A stretch of 20,112 nucleotides of DNA from an uncultured Eubacteriales bacterium (GTDB taxonomy: Bacteria > Bacillota > Clostridia > Oscillospirales > CAG-382). Positions within the stretch are counted from its first letter, which is position 1; every line of letters starts with the position of its first letter. Under the pieces are notes generated by a model. It worked only from the letters and a program-made list of their open reading frames with translations. It searched no databases and was not told the origin of the DNA. Position numbers and translations under genes: made by a program. Below, one piece after another: positions 1-7,149 of the stretch. The stretch covers positions 1-20,112 of the forward strand of contig URCT01000036.1 in NCBI GenBank assembly GCA_900546385.1, written 5' to 3'.

Positions 1-6
1 CGATCT

Positions 7-53
7 AGGTCTATCCAAAATCGAGCCGGGCTATTTGGTTTTTGGATAGACCT
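7..53. repeat. 14-bp perfect inverted repeat
   Basis: Positions 7-20 (AGGTCTATCCAAAA) and 40-53 (TTTTGGATAGACCT) are perfect reverse complements around a 19-nt spacer. Neither strand has a T-tract after the stem, so it is not a classical intrinsic terminator. It lies downstream of the methyltransferase stop codon on the minus strand. It could be a transcript-end hairpin, a mobile-element end or a recombination site; the window edge prevents a decision. Confidence 0.6.
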
Positions 54-100
54 CTCCCTTGGTGAAACAGGGACTTGCAAGTGACCGCGGTTTTCCGGGC
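54..100. repeat. Structured intergenic element, copy A
   Basis: This non-coding stretch holds a CCCT...AGGG hairpin (56-59 with 68-71), the 10-bp palindrome ACTTGCAAGT and a CCGCGG site at 85-90. The same order of short blocks (CCCTTG, ACAGGGAC, GCAA/CAA-TG, CCGCGG) recurs at 2184-2215. The two may be diverged copies of one intergenic repeat family. No coding function is seen here. Confidence 0.35.
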
Positions 101-125
101 TCGCAGAACCATGCTTACATAAGAT

Positions 126-860
126 TTACATATTCTGCAACGATGTATCTACTCTGCCTATATAACAATTTACGGCAAAGGGCAACTCTGCCGTTCCGCT
201 TGGGAAATATTTGCGGAATATCTCTCTGCATCTGCTTACGTACTTTTCAAAGGTTACGTCATTCGGCAGCGGCGCGGTAGCGGAGGAAAGCAAATCGTTT
301 ATATACCTTTCTTCATCGAACCGCTCGGTATATTCAAAGTTAAGGTGTTCTTGAAAGCCCTCTTCGAAGAATTCTTTGGCTCCATTCAACTCCTCCTCCG
401 TGATATGTCTGTCTTGATCGAGTTGCTTATCGCCCTCTGTGTTGTTAGCAATCCTCAAAATGGCAACACACTTGTCACTTTTTAATATGCGTTGACATTC
501 TGCACGGAATTGATCTTTATCGAACCAGTGAAATGCCGTACCTACAACGACCGCATCGCAGGAAAGTGCGGGGATGTCGGTTTTCTCCGCGGTGGCTTGC
601 AACAATCTGACATCCTGATACCGAGACAGATTCTTTTTCAACTCCGCAAACATATCATCGTTTGGCTCTACCGCGTAGACGGTACAACCGGCATCAAGAA
701 ACGGTTTCGTTAAGATACCCGTACCGGCTCCGATATCGGCAACGATACTGCCGGAGGGGATCTCCATCTTTTTAATGATATAGTCAATACATTCTTGTGG
801 ATAGGCGGGTCTGCTGTTGTAAAACTGAGCCTTGCCAGTAAAAACAGTTGTGTTGTCCAT
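126..860 (-). CDS. Class I SAM-dependent methyltransferase
   Basis: This 244-residue cytosolic protein is a class I (Rossmann-fold) methyltransferase of the UbiE/type-11 group. Motif I, the SAM glycine loop, is VADIGAGTG at about residues 40-48. The acidic end of strand 2 is AVEPND at about 63-68, and a motif-IV-like segment, CDAVVVGTAFHWFD, follows at about 100-115. The C-terminal third is a variable helical region that would set the substrate, which cannot be named. The ATG follows GGGAATCGGAG. Its promoter is at 934-962. Codon use is more AT-rich than in the genes after 2.3 kb, which fits an accessory or acquired gene. The family is secure; the substrate is unknown. Confidence 0.85.
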   Translation of the reverse strand: MDNTTVFTGKAQFYNSRPAYPQECIDYIIKKMEIPSGSIVADIGAGTGILTKPFLDAGCTVYAVEPNDDMFAELKKNLSRYQDVRLLQATAEKTDIPALSCDAVVVGTAFHWFDKDQFRAECQRILKSDKCVAILRIANNTEGDKQLDQDRHITEEELNGAKEFFEEGFQEHLNFEYTERFDEERYINDLLSSATAPLPNDVTFEKYVSRCREIFRKYFPSGTAELPFAVNCYIGRVDTSLQNM

Positions 861-933
861 AACTCCGATTCCCTTTCCGAATTTCGTTTTGCAGATGTCT
901 TACGCTCTCTTACATAATCGTTGCTTTTGCAAC

Positions 934-962
934 AGTATATCATATCTTCCAGAAAAAATCAA
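934..962 (-). promoter_or_regulatory. Promoter of the methyltransferase gene
   Basis: On the minus strand, TTGATT (957-962) and TATACT (934-939) are separated by 17 nt. A small hairpin, GTTGC-AAAA-GCAAC, follows immediately at 920-933 around the expected start of transcription. The roughly 70-nt leader that follows shows no other clear structure. Confidence 0.65.
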
Positions 963-1006
963 TTTGCAGGAAAATGGGGACCCTCGTCCGTACCCCCTGC
1001 CAAAAT

Positions 1007-1040
1007 AAAAAATCCCGGGAACCTTCTTCCCAGGATTTTT
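1007..1040 (-). terminator. Intrinsic terminator after tRNA-Gln
   Basis: A stem pairs 1027-1040 with 1007-1021 around a 5-nt loop. Read leftward it is AATCCTGGGAA / TTCCCGGGATT followed by a T-run (TTTTTT). It begins directly after the encoded CCA of the tRNA. A/T runs on both sides make it potentially bidirectional. Confidence 0.85.
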
Positions 1041-1114
1041 GGCTGGGACGGCTGGATTCGAACCAGCGAATGCCGGAGTCAAAGTCCGGTGCCTTACCGC
1101 TTGGCGACGCCCCA
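1040..1114 (-). tRNA. tRNA-Gln (TTG anticodon)
   Basis: The minus strand folds as a complete tRNA. The acceptor stem is TGGGGCG / CGTCCCA with one G-U pair. The D-arm follows, then the anticodon stem CCGGA / TCCGG with loop CTTTGAC, giving anticodon TTG, which reads CAA and is therefore Gln. The T-arm contains GGTTCGAATCC. The discriminator is G, and CCA is encoded at 1042-1040. The tRNA body is 1043-1114. It has its own consensus promoter and terminator, so it is a single-gene unit. It lies between AT-rich accessory-looking genes, and tRNA 3' ends are common integration targets. Confidence 0.96.
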
Positions 1115-1131
1115 ATATAACGAACATATAT

Positions 1132-1160
1132 ATTATATCGTATTTCTTCTTTGCTGTCAA
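1132..1160 (-). promoter_or_regulatory. Perfect consensus promoter of tRNA-Gln
   Basis: On the minus strand, TTGACA (1155-1160) and TATAAT (1132-1137) match the sigma-A consensus exactly, with a 17-nt spacer. The expected start is about 10 nt before the mature tRNA 5' end at 1114. This strength is typical of stable-RNA genes. Confidence 0.9.
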
Positions 1161-1201
1161 GAGTTTTCTTGCAAAATCCACACGAATGTGTGAAATTCTT
1201 T

Positions 1202-1233
1202 GAAAAAGCCGCTCCGATGGCTTCGAAGCGGCT
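1202..1233 (-). terminator. Terminator of the small membrane protein gene
   Basis: Read leftward, AGCCGCTTCG (1233-1224) pairs with CGGAGCGGCT (1216-1207) with one mismatch around a 7-nt loop, followed by TTTTTC. It begins 9 nt after the stop codon of the 1243-1695 gene. Confidence 0.8.
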
Positions 1234-1242
1234 GTTGGTTGT

Positions 1243-1695
1243 TTAGTTCTTGTCCCGTATGTTCTGCAAAAGCTTGACTGTTTCGGAAAGTCCCAAAAGG
1301 ATTGTACCGCCAATAGCTGCCATGACCCACACAGTAATTGCAAACGACAGCAGTCCATTTGACTGAAAATTCATACCACAAAATAAGCCGAGTACATAAG
1401 CGCAGACACCCATACCCCGCGAAATTTTTGCAATCGAATTCGGCTTCGGTAGAAAAATCGGTGGCTTTACTGCATATTTTTTGACTTGCTCATATTCTTC
1501 ATCGGTTATTTCGATAGGAATCGCCTTGTATGGGCGATTCGGTATAATCGTTGTATCTAAACGAGGATACTCACCGTTAGGGAGTTCCTGTGATTTAGGC
1601 GCATATTCTTTCTCATATAATCCGGCAGCAATTAATATCTCTTTTCTTTCTTTTTCTCGTTTTTCTTCTAAGTATTTTGCAACTTTTTCGTTCAT
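1243..1695 (-). CDS. Small two-helix membrane protein, function unknown
   Basis: I do not recognise this 150-residue protein. The first ~40 residues are charged and helical, rich in Lys and Glu (EEKREKERKE), and probably form a short coiled coil. A middle segment, about 40-90, is polar and proline-rich, with the acidic stretch ITDEEYEQVKKY. Two hydrophobic segments at about 95-107 and 114-135 would form a membrane hairpin, followed by a short charged tail. No signal peptide or catalytic motif is visible. The start is supported by GGAGGATGACTT-ATG. It has its own promoter at 1738-1766 and a terminator at 1202-1233, and it is transcribed divergently from the XRE regulator, which may control it. 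AT-rich codon use suggests an accessory gene. Confidence 0.7.
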   Translation of the reverse strand: MNEKVAKYLEEKREKERKEILIAAGLYEKEYAPKSQELPNGEYPRLDTTIIPNRPYKAIPIEITDEEYEQVKKYAVKPPIFLPKPNSIAKISRGMGVCAYVLGLFCGMNFQSNGLLSFAITVWVMAAIGGTILLGLSETVKLLQNIRDKN

Positions 1696-1737
1696 AAGTC
1701 ATCCTCCATATCGCCGTGCAGGCTTTTTATAGTCTAT

Positions 1738-1766
1738 ATTGTATCATATATAGCCCGCTTTGTCAA
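1738..1766 (-). promoter_or_regulatory. Promoter of the small membrane protein gene
   Basis: On the minus strand, TTGACA (1761-1766) and TACAAT (1738-1743) are separated by 17 nt. It lies in the shared intergenic region with the divergent regulator gene, next to the dyad at 1774-1789. Confidence 0.8.
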
Positions 1767-1773
1767 GAGAAAA

Positions 1774-1789
1774 AGGCTATAATTAGCCT
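1774..1789. promoter_or_regulatory. Candidate operator, AGGCTA-TAAT-TAGCCT dyad
   Basis: AGGCTATAATTAGCCT is a 6-bp perfect inverted repeat around TAAT. It contains a TATAAT hexamer (1778-1783) that could serve the rightward regulator gene, and lies 8 bp beyond the -35 of the leftward gene. This is a natural place for the small XRE protein to bind and repress both directions. The role is inferred from position and symmetry. Confidence 0.45.
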
Positions 1790-1812
1790 ATATTGATTGC
1801 GAGGTAGAAGCT

Positions 1813-2055
1813 ATGAACACATATACAGCCGTAAAAAACCGTTTGTTGGAGCTATGCGAAGAAAAGCACATGACCATTCACAAGCTTGCCGCCGAATCGG
1901 GTGTTGCGCCGTCCACCGTCAAGAACATTCTGTACGGCAAGAGCCAAAATCCGGGCGTTGTGACGCTGAAGCTTTTATGCGACGGGTTCGGCATCTCCCT
2001 TGCCGCTTTTTTTGATACCGATGTTTTCCGCTCGTTGGAACAGGAGATGAAATAG
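1813..2055 (+). CDS. XRE-family (Cro/C1-type) transcriptional regulator
   Basis: This 80-residue protein is almost wholly one Cro/C1-type DNA-binding domain (about residues 5-68). The first scaffold helix is VKNRLLELCEEKHM. The helix-turn-helix is IHKLAAESGVAPSTVKNILYG at about 22-42, and NPGVVTLKLLCDGFGISLAAFF completes the five-helix fold. There is no effector domain, so it probably works as a dimer whose level or partner sets the response. The ATG is preceded by GAGGTAGAAGCT. The gene diverges from the small membrane protein gene across about 117 bp, which contains a dyad at 1774-1789. Autoregulation and control of the neighbour are likely but inferred. Confidence 0.88.
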   Translation: MNTYTAVKNRLLELCEEKHMTIHKLAAESGVAPSTVKNILYGKSQNPGVVTLKLLCDGFGISLAAFFDTDVFRSLEQEMK

Positions 2056-2144
2056 AATACTTACGCCTTTACCGGCGTGAAACGACAGATTACCGCCGGA
2101 TATGCAGAATATCGGCAATGTTCTGTAACAATCGTCTGTTTCTA

Positions 2145-2278
2145 TATATAACAACCCTTCCGGCGCACTTCGTGCGCCACCTTCCCTTGCACAGGGACGG
2201 CAACTGCTGCCGCGGCCACTATCAGCGTACATAGCTTTGCCTGAAACCCATCTCCCTAATTTTCAATTGTCAATTTTC
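2145..2278. repeat. Intergenic repeat-like region, copy B
   Basis: The non-coding space between the XRE gene and alr contains a strong hairpin, GGCGCAC-TTC-GTGCGCC, at 2162-2178, then the CCCTTG / ACAGGGAC / CCGCGG blocks at 2184-2215 that resemble 56-90. It ends in AT-rich direct repeats built on ATTTTCAA and CAATTG at 2259-2280. This last part overlaps the alr stop codon. The composition resembles intergenic repeats of clostridial genomes. I see no gene in it and no clear U-tract terminator for alr. Confidence 0.4.
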
Positions 2279-3410
2279 AACTCTCATAAACGCGCGGTAC
2301 ACGTGCCGAAACCGCACACAGAATCTCATACGGAATGGTGTCCGCCCAGGCGGCAAGCTTTTCCGCCGGAAGCCGTTCGTTCCCGTCCTTGCCGAACAAA
2401 ACCACATCGTCGCCGACCGCCGCCTCCGGAATATCCGTCACATCCACCATGGCCATATCCATGCAGATACGTCCCACAAGCGGTGCTTTCTTTCCGTGGC
2501 ACAGCACATAGCCCTTGCCCGAAAGACAGCGTTTGTAGCCGTCGGCATAGCCGGCACCGATGACAGCGATCCGCCGGTCGGTATCGGCCGTGTAGGTACA
2601 GCCATAGCTGACGCTTTCGCCTTTTTTTAAGGTGTGTACGTTGATAACGCGCGTTTTGAAGGTCATGGCAGGAACGCACGCGCTGTCCAAATCACCGCAG
2701 CCGTATAACGTCACTCCCATGCGCACGGCATCTAAATGCATCTGCGGAAAACGCACAATACCGGCACTGTTGCAAATGTGGCGATAGGTCGGTTTAAGCC
2801 CGAGCGCACGCAGCTTTTCGACCGTTTCGGTAAAGCGTGCATACTGCGTTTCGGTAAAGGCCGAACCCTCCGGCTCGTCCGCGACGGCAAAGTGAGAAAA
2901 AATGCCCTCACACACAAGGTTCGGATGCTTTTCGATCAGTTCGACCGCTTTGTGCAGTTCCTCATCGAGCGGCGCGCCGTCGCCTTTGGCGAAAAAGCCG
3001 GTGCGGTTCATGCCGGTATCGAGCTTGATATGGATTTTCACGGGTCTGCCGTCTGCCGCCCGCAAAATCGTTTTCAAATGCGCCACCGTGTCCACGGCAA
3101 GCGAAATATCGTTTTCCACCGCCTCCGGCAAAAACTCGTCAAGCACATAGCCGAGCACCAAAATCGTCCCGGTTATGCCGCCGGTACGAAGCTCAAGCGC
3201 TTCGTCGATATTCGAAACGGTGAAAAAATCACAGCCGACGGCATTTAACCGTTTCGCCACGGCAAGCGCACCGTGGCCGTAAGCATCGGCTTTGACCACC
3301 GCCGCCACTTTGGCCGGTGCGCACGCTTTCGCGGTATGCATATAATTCCCGGCGATGGCATTCAGATCGATCACGGCTCTTGTTTTTTTCACATCGGTAT
3401 GATTCAGCAT
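2277..3410 (-). CDS. alr: Alanine racemase
   Basis: This PLP-dependent cytosolic enzyme interconverts L- and D-alanine for peptidoglycan. At 377 residues it has the normal length. The PLP-lysine motif VVKADAYGHG places the Schiff-base Lys at residue 40. Other family motifs are DTGMNRTGF (131-139), SYGCTY with the probable catalytic Tyr269, GAGYADGYKR (285-294), GRICMDMAMVDVT (313-325) and the C-terminal IPYEILCAVSARVPRVY. The barrel and C-terminal domain are both complete. The ATG follows AGAGGAACTTC. It is the last gene of the leftward nnr-lipoprotein-alr operon, 34 nt after the lipoprotein gene. This is a confident assignment. Confidence 0.97.
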   Translation of the reverse strand: MLNHTDVKKTRAVIDLNAIAGNYMHTAKACAPAKVAAVVKADAYGHGALAVAKRLNAVGCDFFTVSNIDEALELRTGGITGTILVLGYVLDEFLPEAVENDISLAVDTVAHLKTILRAADGRPVKIHIKLDTGMNRTGFFAKGDGAPLDEELHKAVELIEKHPNLVCEGIFSHFAVADEPEGSAFTETQYARFTETVEKLRALGLKPTYRHICNSAGIVRFPQMHLDAVRMGVTLYGCGDLDSACVPAMTFKTRVINVHTLKKGESVSYGCTYTADTDRRIAVIGAGYADGYKRCLSGKGYVLCHGKKAPLVGRICMDMAMVDVTDIPEAAVGDDVVLFGKDGNERLPAEKLAAWADTIPYEILCAVSARVPRVYES

Positions 3411-3444
3411 GAAGTTCCTCTTTTCACGATTGGTAAAGGAACGG

Positions 3445-4071
3445 TTACGTCGTTCCTTTGAATTTCGTTATTTTCACCTCGGCCGCGCTTCCGTCGGTCT
3501 TGGCACAAATGTCGAGCGGCGTGCCGGTTTTGCAGTCGTACACCAGTAACACCTGCACATCCGCATTTGTATACGAGACCTTATACGGCTTCACCTCGGC
3601 AAGGCCTTCGACGGCATACACGTCCTCGCACGGTTCAAAGGCTTTGGCAGGCATTTTTTCCACGCACGACACCGCGCGGTCGGCAAACAGCGACAGCATA
3701 AGATCAAGCTTATCGAGCGTGTTTTTCGGGAGTGCCGCCTTAATGCCCGAATACGAAAGACTGATAAGCTCCGCACGGTCGTCGGCACTCATTTCGGCAC
3801 TGATCCCGGCAAACGGATCCGGCGATAGAATATCGATACGCACGGTTTCGCCGCGCGTCAGACGCGCCGTGCCGCAGATCGATGCGCCGTCCTTATCAAA
3901 CGCAAATTCGATTTCGGCGGTATAGGGCGAAAACAGGGTTTGACACAGCGTTTTTTTGCCGGCGGCATCCGAGCAGGACGACAACAGCGGCACAAGCAAC
4001 AGTAAGACGCACACCGCGCACAAGCGGCGCACAAACGGTTTTCTGCGCGTTTCGGACAAGGTTCTTGACAA
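3445..4071 (-). CDS. Putative lipoprotein in the nnr-alr operon
   Basis: This 208-residue exported lipoprotein has a basic N-terminus (ETRRKPFVRR), a hydrophobic core (CVLLLLVPLL) and a lipobox ending in Cys33 (LSSC), so it should be lipid-anchored on the outer face of the membrane. The mature part alternates short beta-like stretches with few helices, as in the LolA/YdcC-like fold. In Bacillus subtilis a lipoprotein gene of that type, ydcC, sits beside the alanine racemase gene. I base that link mainly on gene order, so the function is unproven. The start is TTG, chosen because GGAGG lies 7 nt upstream and no better ATG is in frame. It begins 21 nt after the nnr stop and is surely co-transcribed. 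Confidence 0.72.
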   Translation of the reverse strand: MSRTLSETRRKPFVRRLCAVCVLLLLVPLLSSCSDAAGKKTLCQTLFSPYTAEIEFAFDKDGASICGTARLTRGETVRIDILSPDPFAGISAEMSADDRAELISLSYSGIKAALPKNTLDKLDLMLSLFADRAVSCVEKMPAKAFEPCEDVYAVEGLAEVKPYKVSYTNADVQVLLVYDCKTGTPLDICAKTDGSAAEVKITKFKGTT

Positions 4072-4092
4072 GGCTATCCCTCCAAAAAATTG

Positions 4093-5610
4093 TTAGGGAA
4101 GCAGTTTGGCAACCTCCAAAGCGAGTTCTGACGGCAAAAGACCGTATTCGGAGACGGTTTTCTTTAAGATATCTGCCGCTTTTCCGTGCAGGTACACGCC
4201 GCACACCGCCGCGTCAAACGCCGAAACACATGGATTTGCCGCAAGGCCGGCGATAAGACCGGCAAGCACATCGCCGCTGCCGCCTTTGGCAAGACCCGGA
4301 TTGCCGGTTGTGTTGACGGCATAGCGTCCGTCCGGCGAAGCGATGATCGTTCCGGCGCCCTTCAAAACCACGATACACCGGTACTTTTCGGCGAACTCCA
4401 CGGCGCACGCGATTCGGTTATCGTTGATATAGTTCACATCGTAGCCGGTAAGGCGTGCAAATTCACCGGGATGCGGCGTTAAAATCGGTACTTGTTTTGC
4501 TTCCCGTAACAACTCTATGAAGGGACACAGCTGATTTATGCCGTCTGCGTCCAAAACAAGCTGGGCGGAGGCCGTTTTTAGTACGGTTTTGAGAAAATCC
4601 GCCTTGACGGTGCTTTTGTTCCAGCCGCAGCCGATGAGCACTGTGGTATATTTGGCGAGCGAATCGGCAAGCGAAGCCACTTTTTCTTTATCCTTCCAGT
4701 CGATGGGCGCATAGATGGGTTCGGGATAAGCCGCGCGGACGCAATCGATGACCTCTTTGCAAGAGGCAAGCGTCACAAGCCCGGCACCCGTCCGCAAAGC
4801 CGCGCCGACCGAAAGCACCGCCGCGCCGGTCATGGTTTCACTGCCGCAAATGCAGCATACCTTACCGAACGTGCCTTTGTTAGACATAGGCGGCCGCACG
4901 GGCAGTACGTTTCTCACATACTCATCCTCCGGCACAAAGCCACTGTTTTCGGCGGCAAACGAGTCGAGAAGCGCCTCCGGGATGCCGATATCCGCCACCT
5001 CCGTTTTTCCGCAGTAAAACCGTGCCGGATACGACAGCATTCCGATTTTATAGGCCGAGATCGTCACGGTCAAATCCGCGGCAAAGGCAATGCCGCCGAC
5101 GCTGCCATCGATGCTGCGCACGCCGCTGGGCACATCCACAGCCACGCGGAACGCGCCCGACAGATTGGCTTTGTCGATATATTGATACAAAACGCTTTCT
5201 TTGGAGATTTCGCCGCGAAAACCGATGCCGAACACCGCATCGACGATCACGGTGGAAAAGGCGATCTTTTTTAACGCGATCCGAGGATCGGTGATAATTT
5301 TGCCGCCCTCCGCCAAATAGGCCTTACAGCAGGTTTGCGCCGGTTCCACGGTCGGCTCGCCGCCGAGAACGCTCACACAGATCACATTCCGGCCGTCCTT
5401 GCGCATCAAGCGCGCAATCTCATAGCCGTCGCCGGCATTGTTGCCTTTACCGCACAGCACCGTGACGGTATCGTATGGACGCAAACGGGAACGAACGGCA
5501 AAAAAAACGTTAGCGGCGGCTTTTTGCATAAGCTCCAACGGCGATACGCCCGTTTTTTCAAAATAAGACTGTTCCGCTTTCTGCATCATCTGCGGCGTAT
5601 AGGTTTTCAT
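4093..5610 (-). CDS. nnr: Bifunctional NAD(P)HX epimerase/dehydratase
   Basis: This cytosolic repair enzyme restores hydrated NADH and NADPH. The N-terminal YjeF-N domain (about 1-215) epimerises the R and S forms; its motif is GKGNNAGDGYEIAR at 54-67. The C-terminal domain (about 230-505) is the ADP-dependent dehydratase of the ribokinase-like fold. It shows LDADGINQL, PHPGEFARLTG, VLKGAGTII and NPGLAKGGSGDVLAG at about 437-451, with the catalytic-type Asp near 447. At 505 residues the length is typical of the fused form. The ATG follows GAAGGAGAGAACC. It is the first gene of the leftward operon, with a promoter at 5663-5691 and a short AACCGC-AAAA-GCGGTT hairpin (5628-5643) in the leader. 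Confidence 0.95.
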   Translation of the reverse strand: MKTYTPQMMQKAEQSYFEKTGVSPLELMQKAAANVFFAVRSRLRPYDTVTVLCGKGNNAGDGYEIARLMRKDGRNVICVSVLGGEPTVEPAQTCCKAYLAEGGKIITDPRIALKKIAFSTVIVDAVFGIGFRGEISKESVLYQYIDKANLSGAFRVAVDVPSGVRSIDGSVGGIAFAADLTVTISAYKIGMLSYPARFYCGKTEVADIGIPEALLDSFAAENSGFVPEDEYVRNVLPVRPPMSNKGTFGKVCCICGSETMTGAAVLSVGAALRTGAGLVTLASCKEVIDCVRAAYPEPIYAPIDWKDKEKVASLADSLAKYTTVLIGCGWNKSTVKADFLKTVLKTASAQLVLDADGINQLCPFIELLREAKQVPILTPHPGEFARLTGYDVNYINDNRIACAVEFAEKYRCIVVLKGAGTIIASPDGRYAVNTTGNPGLAKGGSGDVLAGLIAGLAANPCVSAFDAAVCGVYLHGKAADILKKTVSEYGLLPSELALEVAKLLP

Positions 5611-5662
5611 GGTTCTCTCTCCTTCGTAACCGCAAAAGCGGTTTGCTCACTCTCGACTTTAT

Positions 5663-5691
5663 ATTATAGTACATTTAGCGGTGCTTTTCAA
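5663..5691 (-). promoter_or_regulatory. Promoter of the nnr-lipoprotein-alr operon
   Basis: On the minus strand, TTGAAA (5686-5691) and TATAAT (5663-5668) are separated by 17 nt. The leader is about 45 nt and contains a 6-bp hairpin at 5628-5643 that ends just before the Shine-Dalgarno. Confidence 0.85.
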
Positions 5692-5712
5692 GAGGGAAGC
5701 CGCATTTTTTGC

Positions 5713-5751
5713 AAAAAAAGACAGAACCGTTTGCGTTTCGGTTCTGTCTTT
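5713..5751 (-). terminator. Intrinsic terminator of brnQ
   Basis: Read leftward, AAAGACAGAACCG (5751-5739) pairs perfectly with CGGTTCTGTCTTT (5729-5717) around a 9-nt loop, followed by further T residues to 5713. It begins 24 nt after the brnQ stop codon and separates brnQ from the nnr operon promoter. Confidence 0.95.
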
Positions 5752-5775
5752 CGTGTATGTATTCAAAGAATCGGC

Positions 5776-7143
5776 TTATACTTTAGCTTTCTTTGTATTT
5801 TTGGTGGCGTACATCACGACAAGGCCGACCACAAGGCCGATAAACGCCGGGACGAGCCAGCCCACGCCATATTCGTATAACGGGAAGACTTTGTTTAACA
5901 CCGGCTCAAGGCTTTCGAAATGAATCGCCGTTTTGATAAAGTCCGGCAGTGCTTTAATGAAATCAAAGATGGCTTCAAAAAGCGTAAAGCCGGTCACGAA
6001 GCCATACACATAGCGGTTATGGCCAAAGAGGTTTCCGAAAAGGCCGAGAAGAATCAGCGTGATGGCAAGCGGATACAAGAACATCAATACCGGAACGGCA
6101 TAGGCAATGATGGTGGATAAGCCGAAATTGGCAAAGAGGAAGGAAACCGTGCTGAAAATGACCGCCCAGACCTTATAGCCGAACGATTTCGGGAACAGCT
6201 TGCAGAAGGTTTCCGCGCAGCTGGTGACAAGGCCGATGGCCGTTTTCAAGCAGGCAAACGTGAAAATGCCGGCTAACACAAATGTACCGATCTTTCCGAA
6301 ATAGTGTCCGGAAACAAATGCGAACACCTCGCCGCCGTTTCCGCAGATCTCGAGAAGGCCGCGGCTCTGCACGCCGACGATTACGAGAAGCACATAGATG
6401 ACCGCCATGATAAGGCAGCTGAAAATTCCGGCCTTGACCGTGCTTTTGGCAACCGCTTTCGGTTCGGTGACGCCGAAATCACGGATAGCCGTGACCACAA
6501 CGATGCCGAACGCAAGGCTTGCAAGCGCGTCCATGGTGTTGTAGCCCTCAAGGAAGCCGGACATAAACGGCTTTGCCGCATAATTGCCGCTCGCTTCGAC
6601 CGCGCTTATCGAACCCATGGGATCGACAAACGCCGCAATGACAAGCACACCCAAGAAAACAAGGAACACCGGCGTTAAGATTTTACCGACCCATGTAACG
6701 ATTTTTCCCGGAAACAGCGAAAACGCAAGGACGATTGCAAAGAAAAGGAACGAGTAAAGGAGCAAATACAGCGACTGCGTTTGTTCCGTCACGCCGAGCA
6801 GTTGCTTAACGCCCGTGTCAAACGGCGTTGCCGCACAGCGCGGAATGGCAAACAGCGGTCCGATGGTTAAGTACAGCGCACAGGTGAAGAACACCTTATA
6901 CGCGCCGCCGACCTTGCCGGAAAGCTCGATAAGCCCTTCGCTGCGGCTGATGCCGATGGCGACCACGCCCAAGAGCGGCAGGCTGACGGCGGTGATCAAT
7001 AAACCGATGGTCGCCGGTAAAATATTCTTTCCGGCATACTGTCCGACCATCGGCGGGAATAACAGATTTCCTGCGCCGAAGAACAGTCCGAACAGCATGA
7101 CTGCGATGGAAGCAAGCTCCCGTTTGTTAAGTTTTTCTTTCAA
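5776..7143 (-). CDS. brnQ: Branched-chain amino acid:cation symporter
   Basis: This is an inner-membrane transporter of the LIVCS (BrnQ) family that takes up Leu, Ile and Val with a cation. The protein has 455 residues and about 12 hydrophobic segments. The family signature MLFGLFFGAGNLLFPP is at 16-31. DAMASLAFGI-like (here MDALASLAFGIVVV) and GLVTSCAETFCKLFP are also typical. The start must be TTG at 7143: a stop codon lies three codons upstream in frame, and the conserved N-terminus leaves no room for a downstream ATG. The spacing from AGGAG to TTG is 12 nt and contains AUG-UAA. The gene is monocistronic, with its own promoter and terminator. Confidence 0.95.
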   Translation of the reverse strand: MKEKLNKRELASIAVMLFGLFFGAGNLLFPPMVGQYAGKNILPATIGLLITAVSLPLLGVVAIGISRSEGLIELSGKVGGAYKVFFTCALYLTIGPLFAIPRCAATPFDTGVKQLLGVTEQTQSLYLLLYSFLFFAIVLAFSLFPGKIVTWVGKILTPVFLVFLGVLVIAAFVDPMGSISAVEASGNYAAKPFMSGFLEGYNTMDALASLAFGIVVVTAIRDFGVTEPKAVAKSTVKAGIFSCLIMAVIYVLLVIVGVQSRGLLEICGNGGEVFAFVSGHYFGKIGTFVLAGIFTFACLKTAIGLVTSCAETFCKLFPKSFGYKVWAVIFSTVSFLFANFGLSTIIAYAVPVLMFLYPLAITLILLGLFGNLFGHNRYVYGFVTGFTLFEAIFDFIKALPDFIKTAIHFESLEPVLNKVFPLYEYGVGWLVPAFIGLVVGLVVMYATKNTKKAKV

Positions 7144-7149
7144 GGTGTG

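Noticed and set aside
900..1381. Open frames crossing the tRNA-Gln region
   Set aside because: They run through the tRNA, its terminator and promoter, and have no protein family features.
2736..3248. Plus-strand frame of 170 codons inside alr
   Set aside because: It is antisense to well-conserved alanine racemase sequence, with no independent coding signs.
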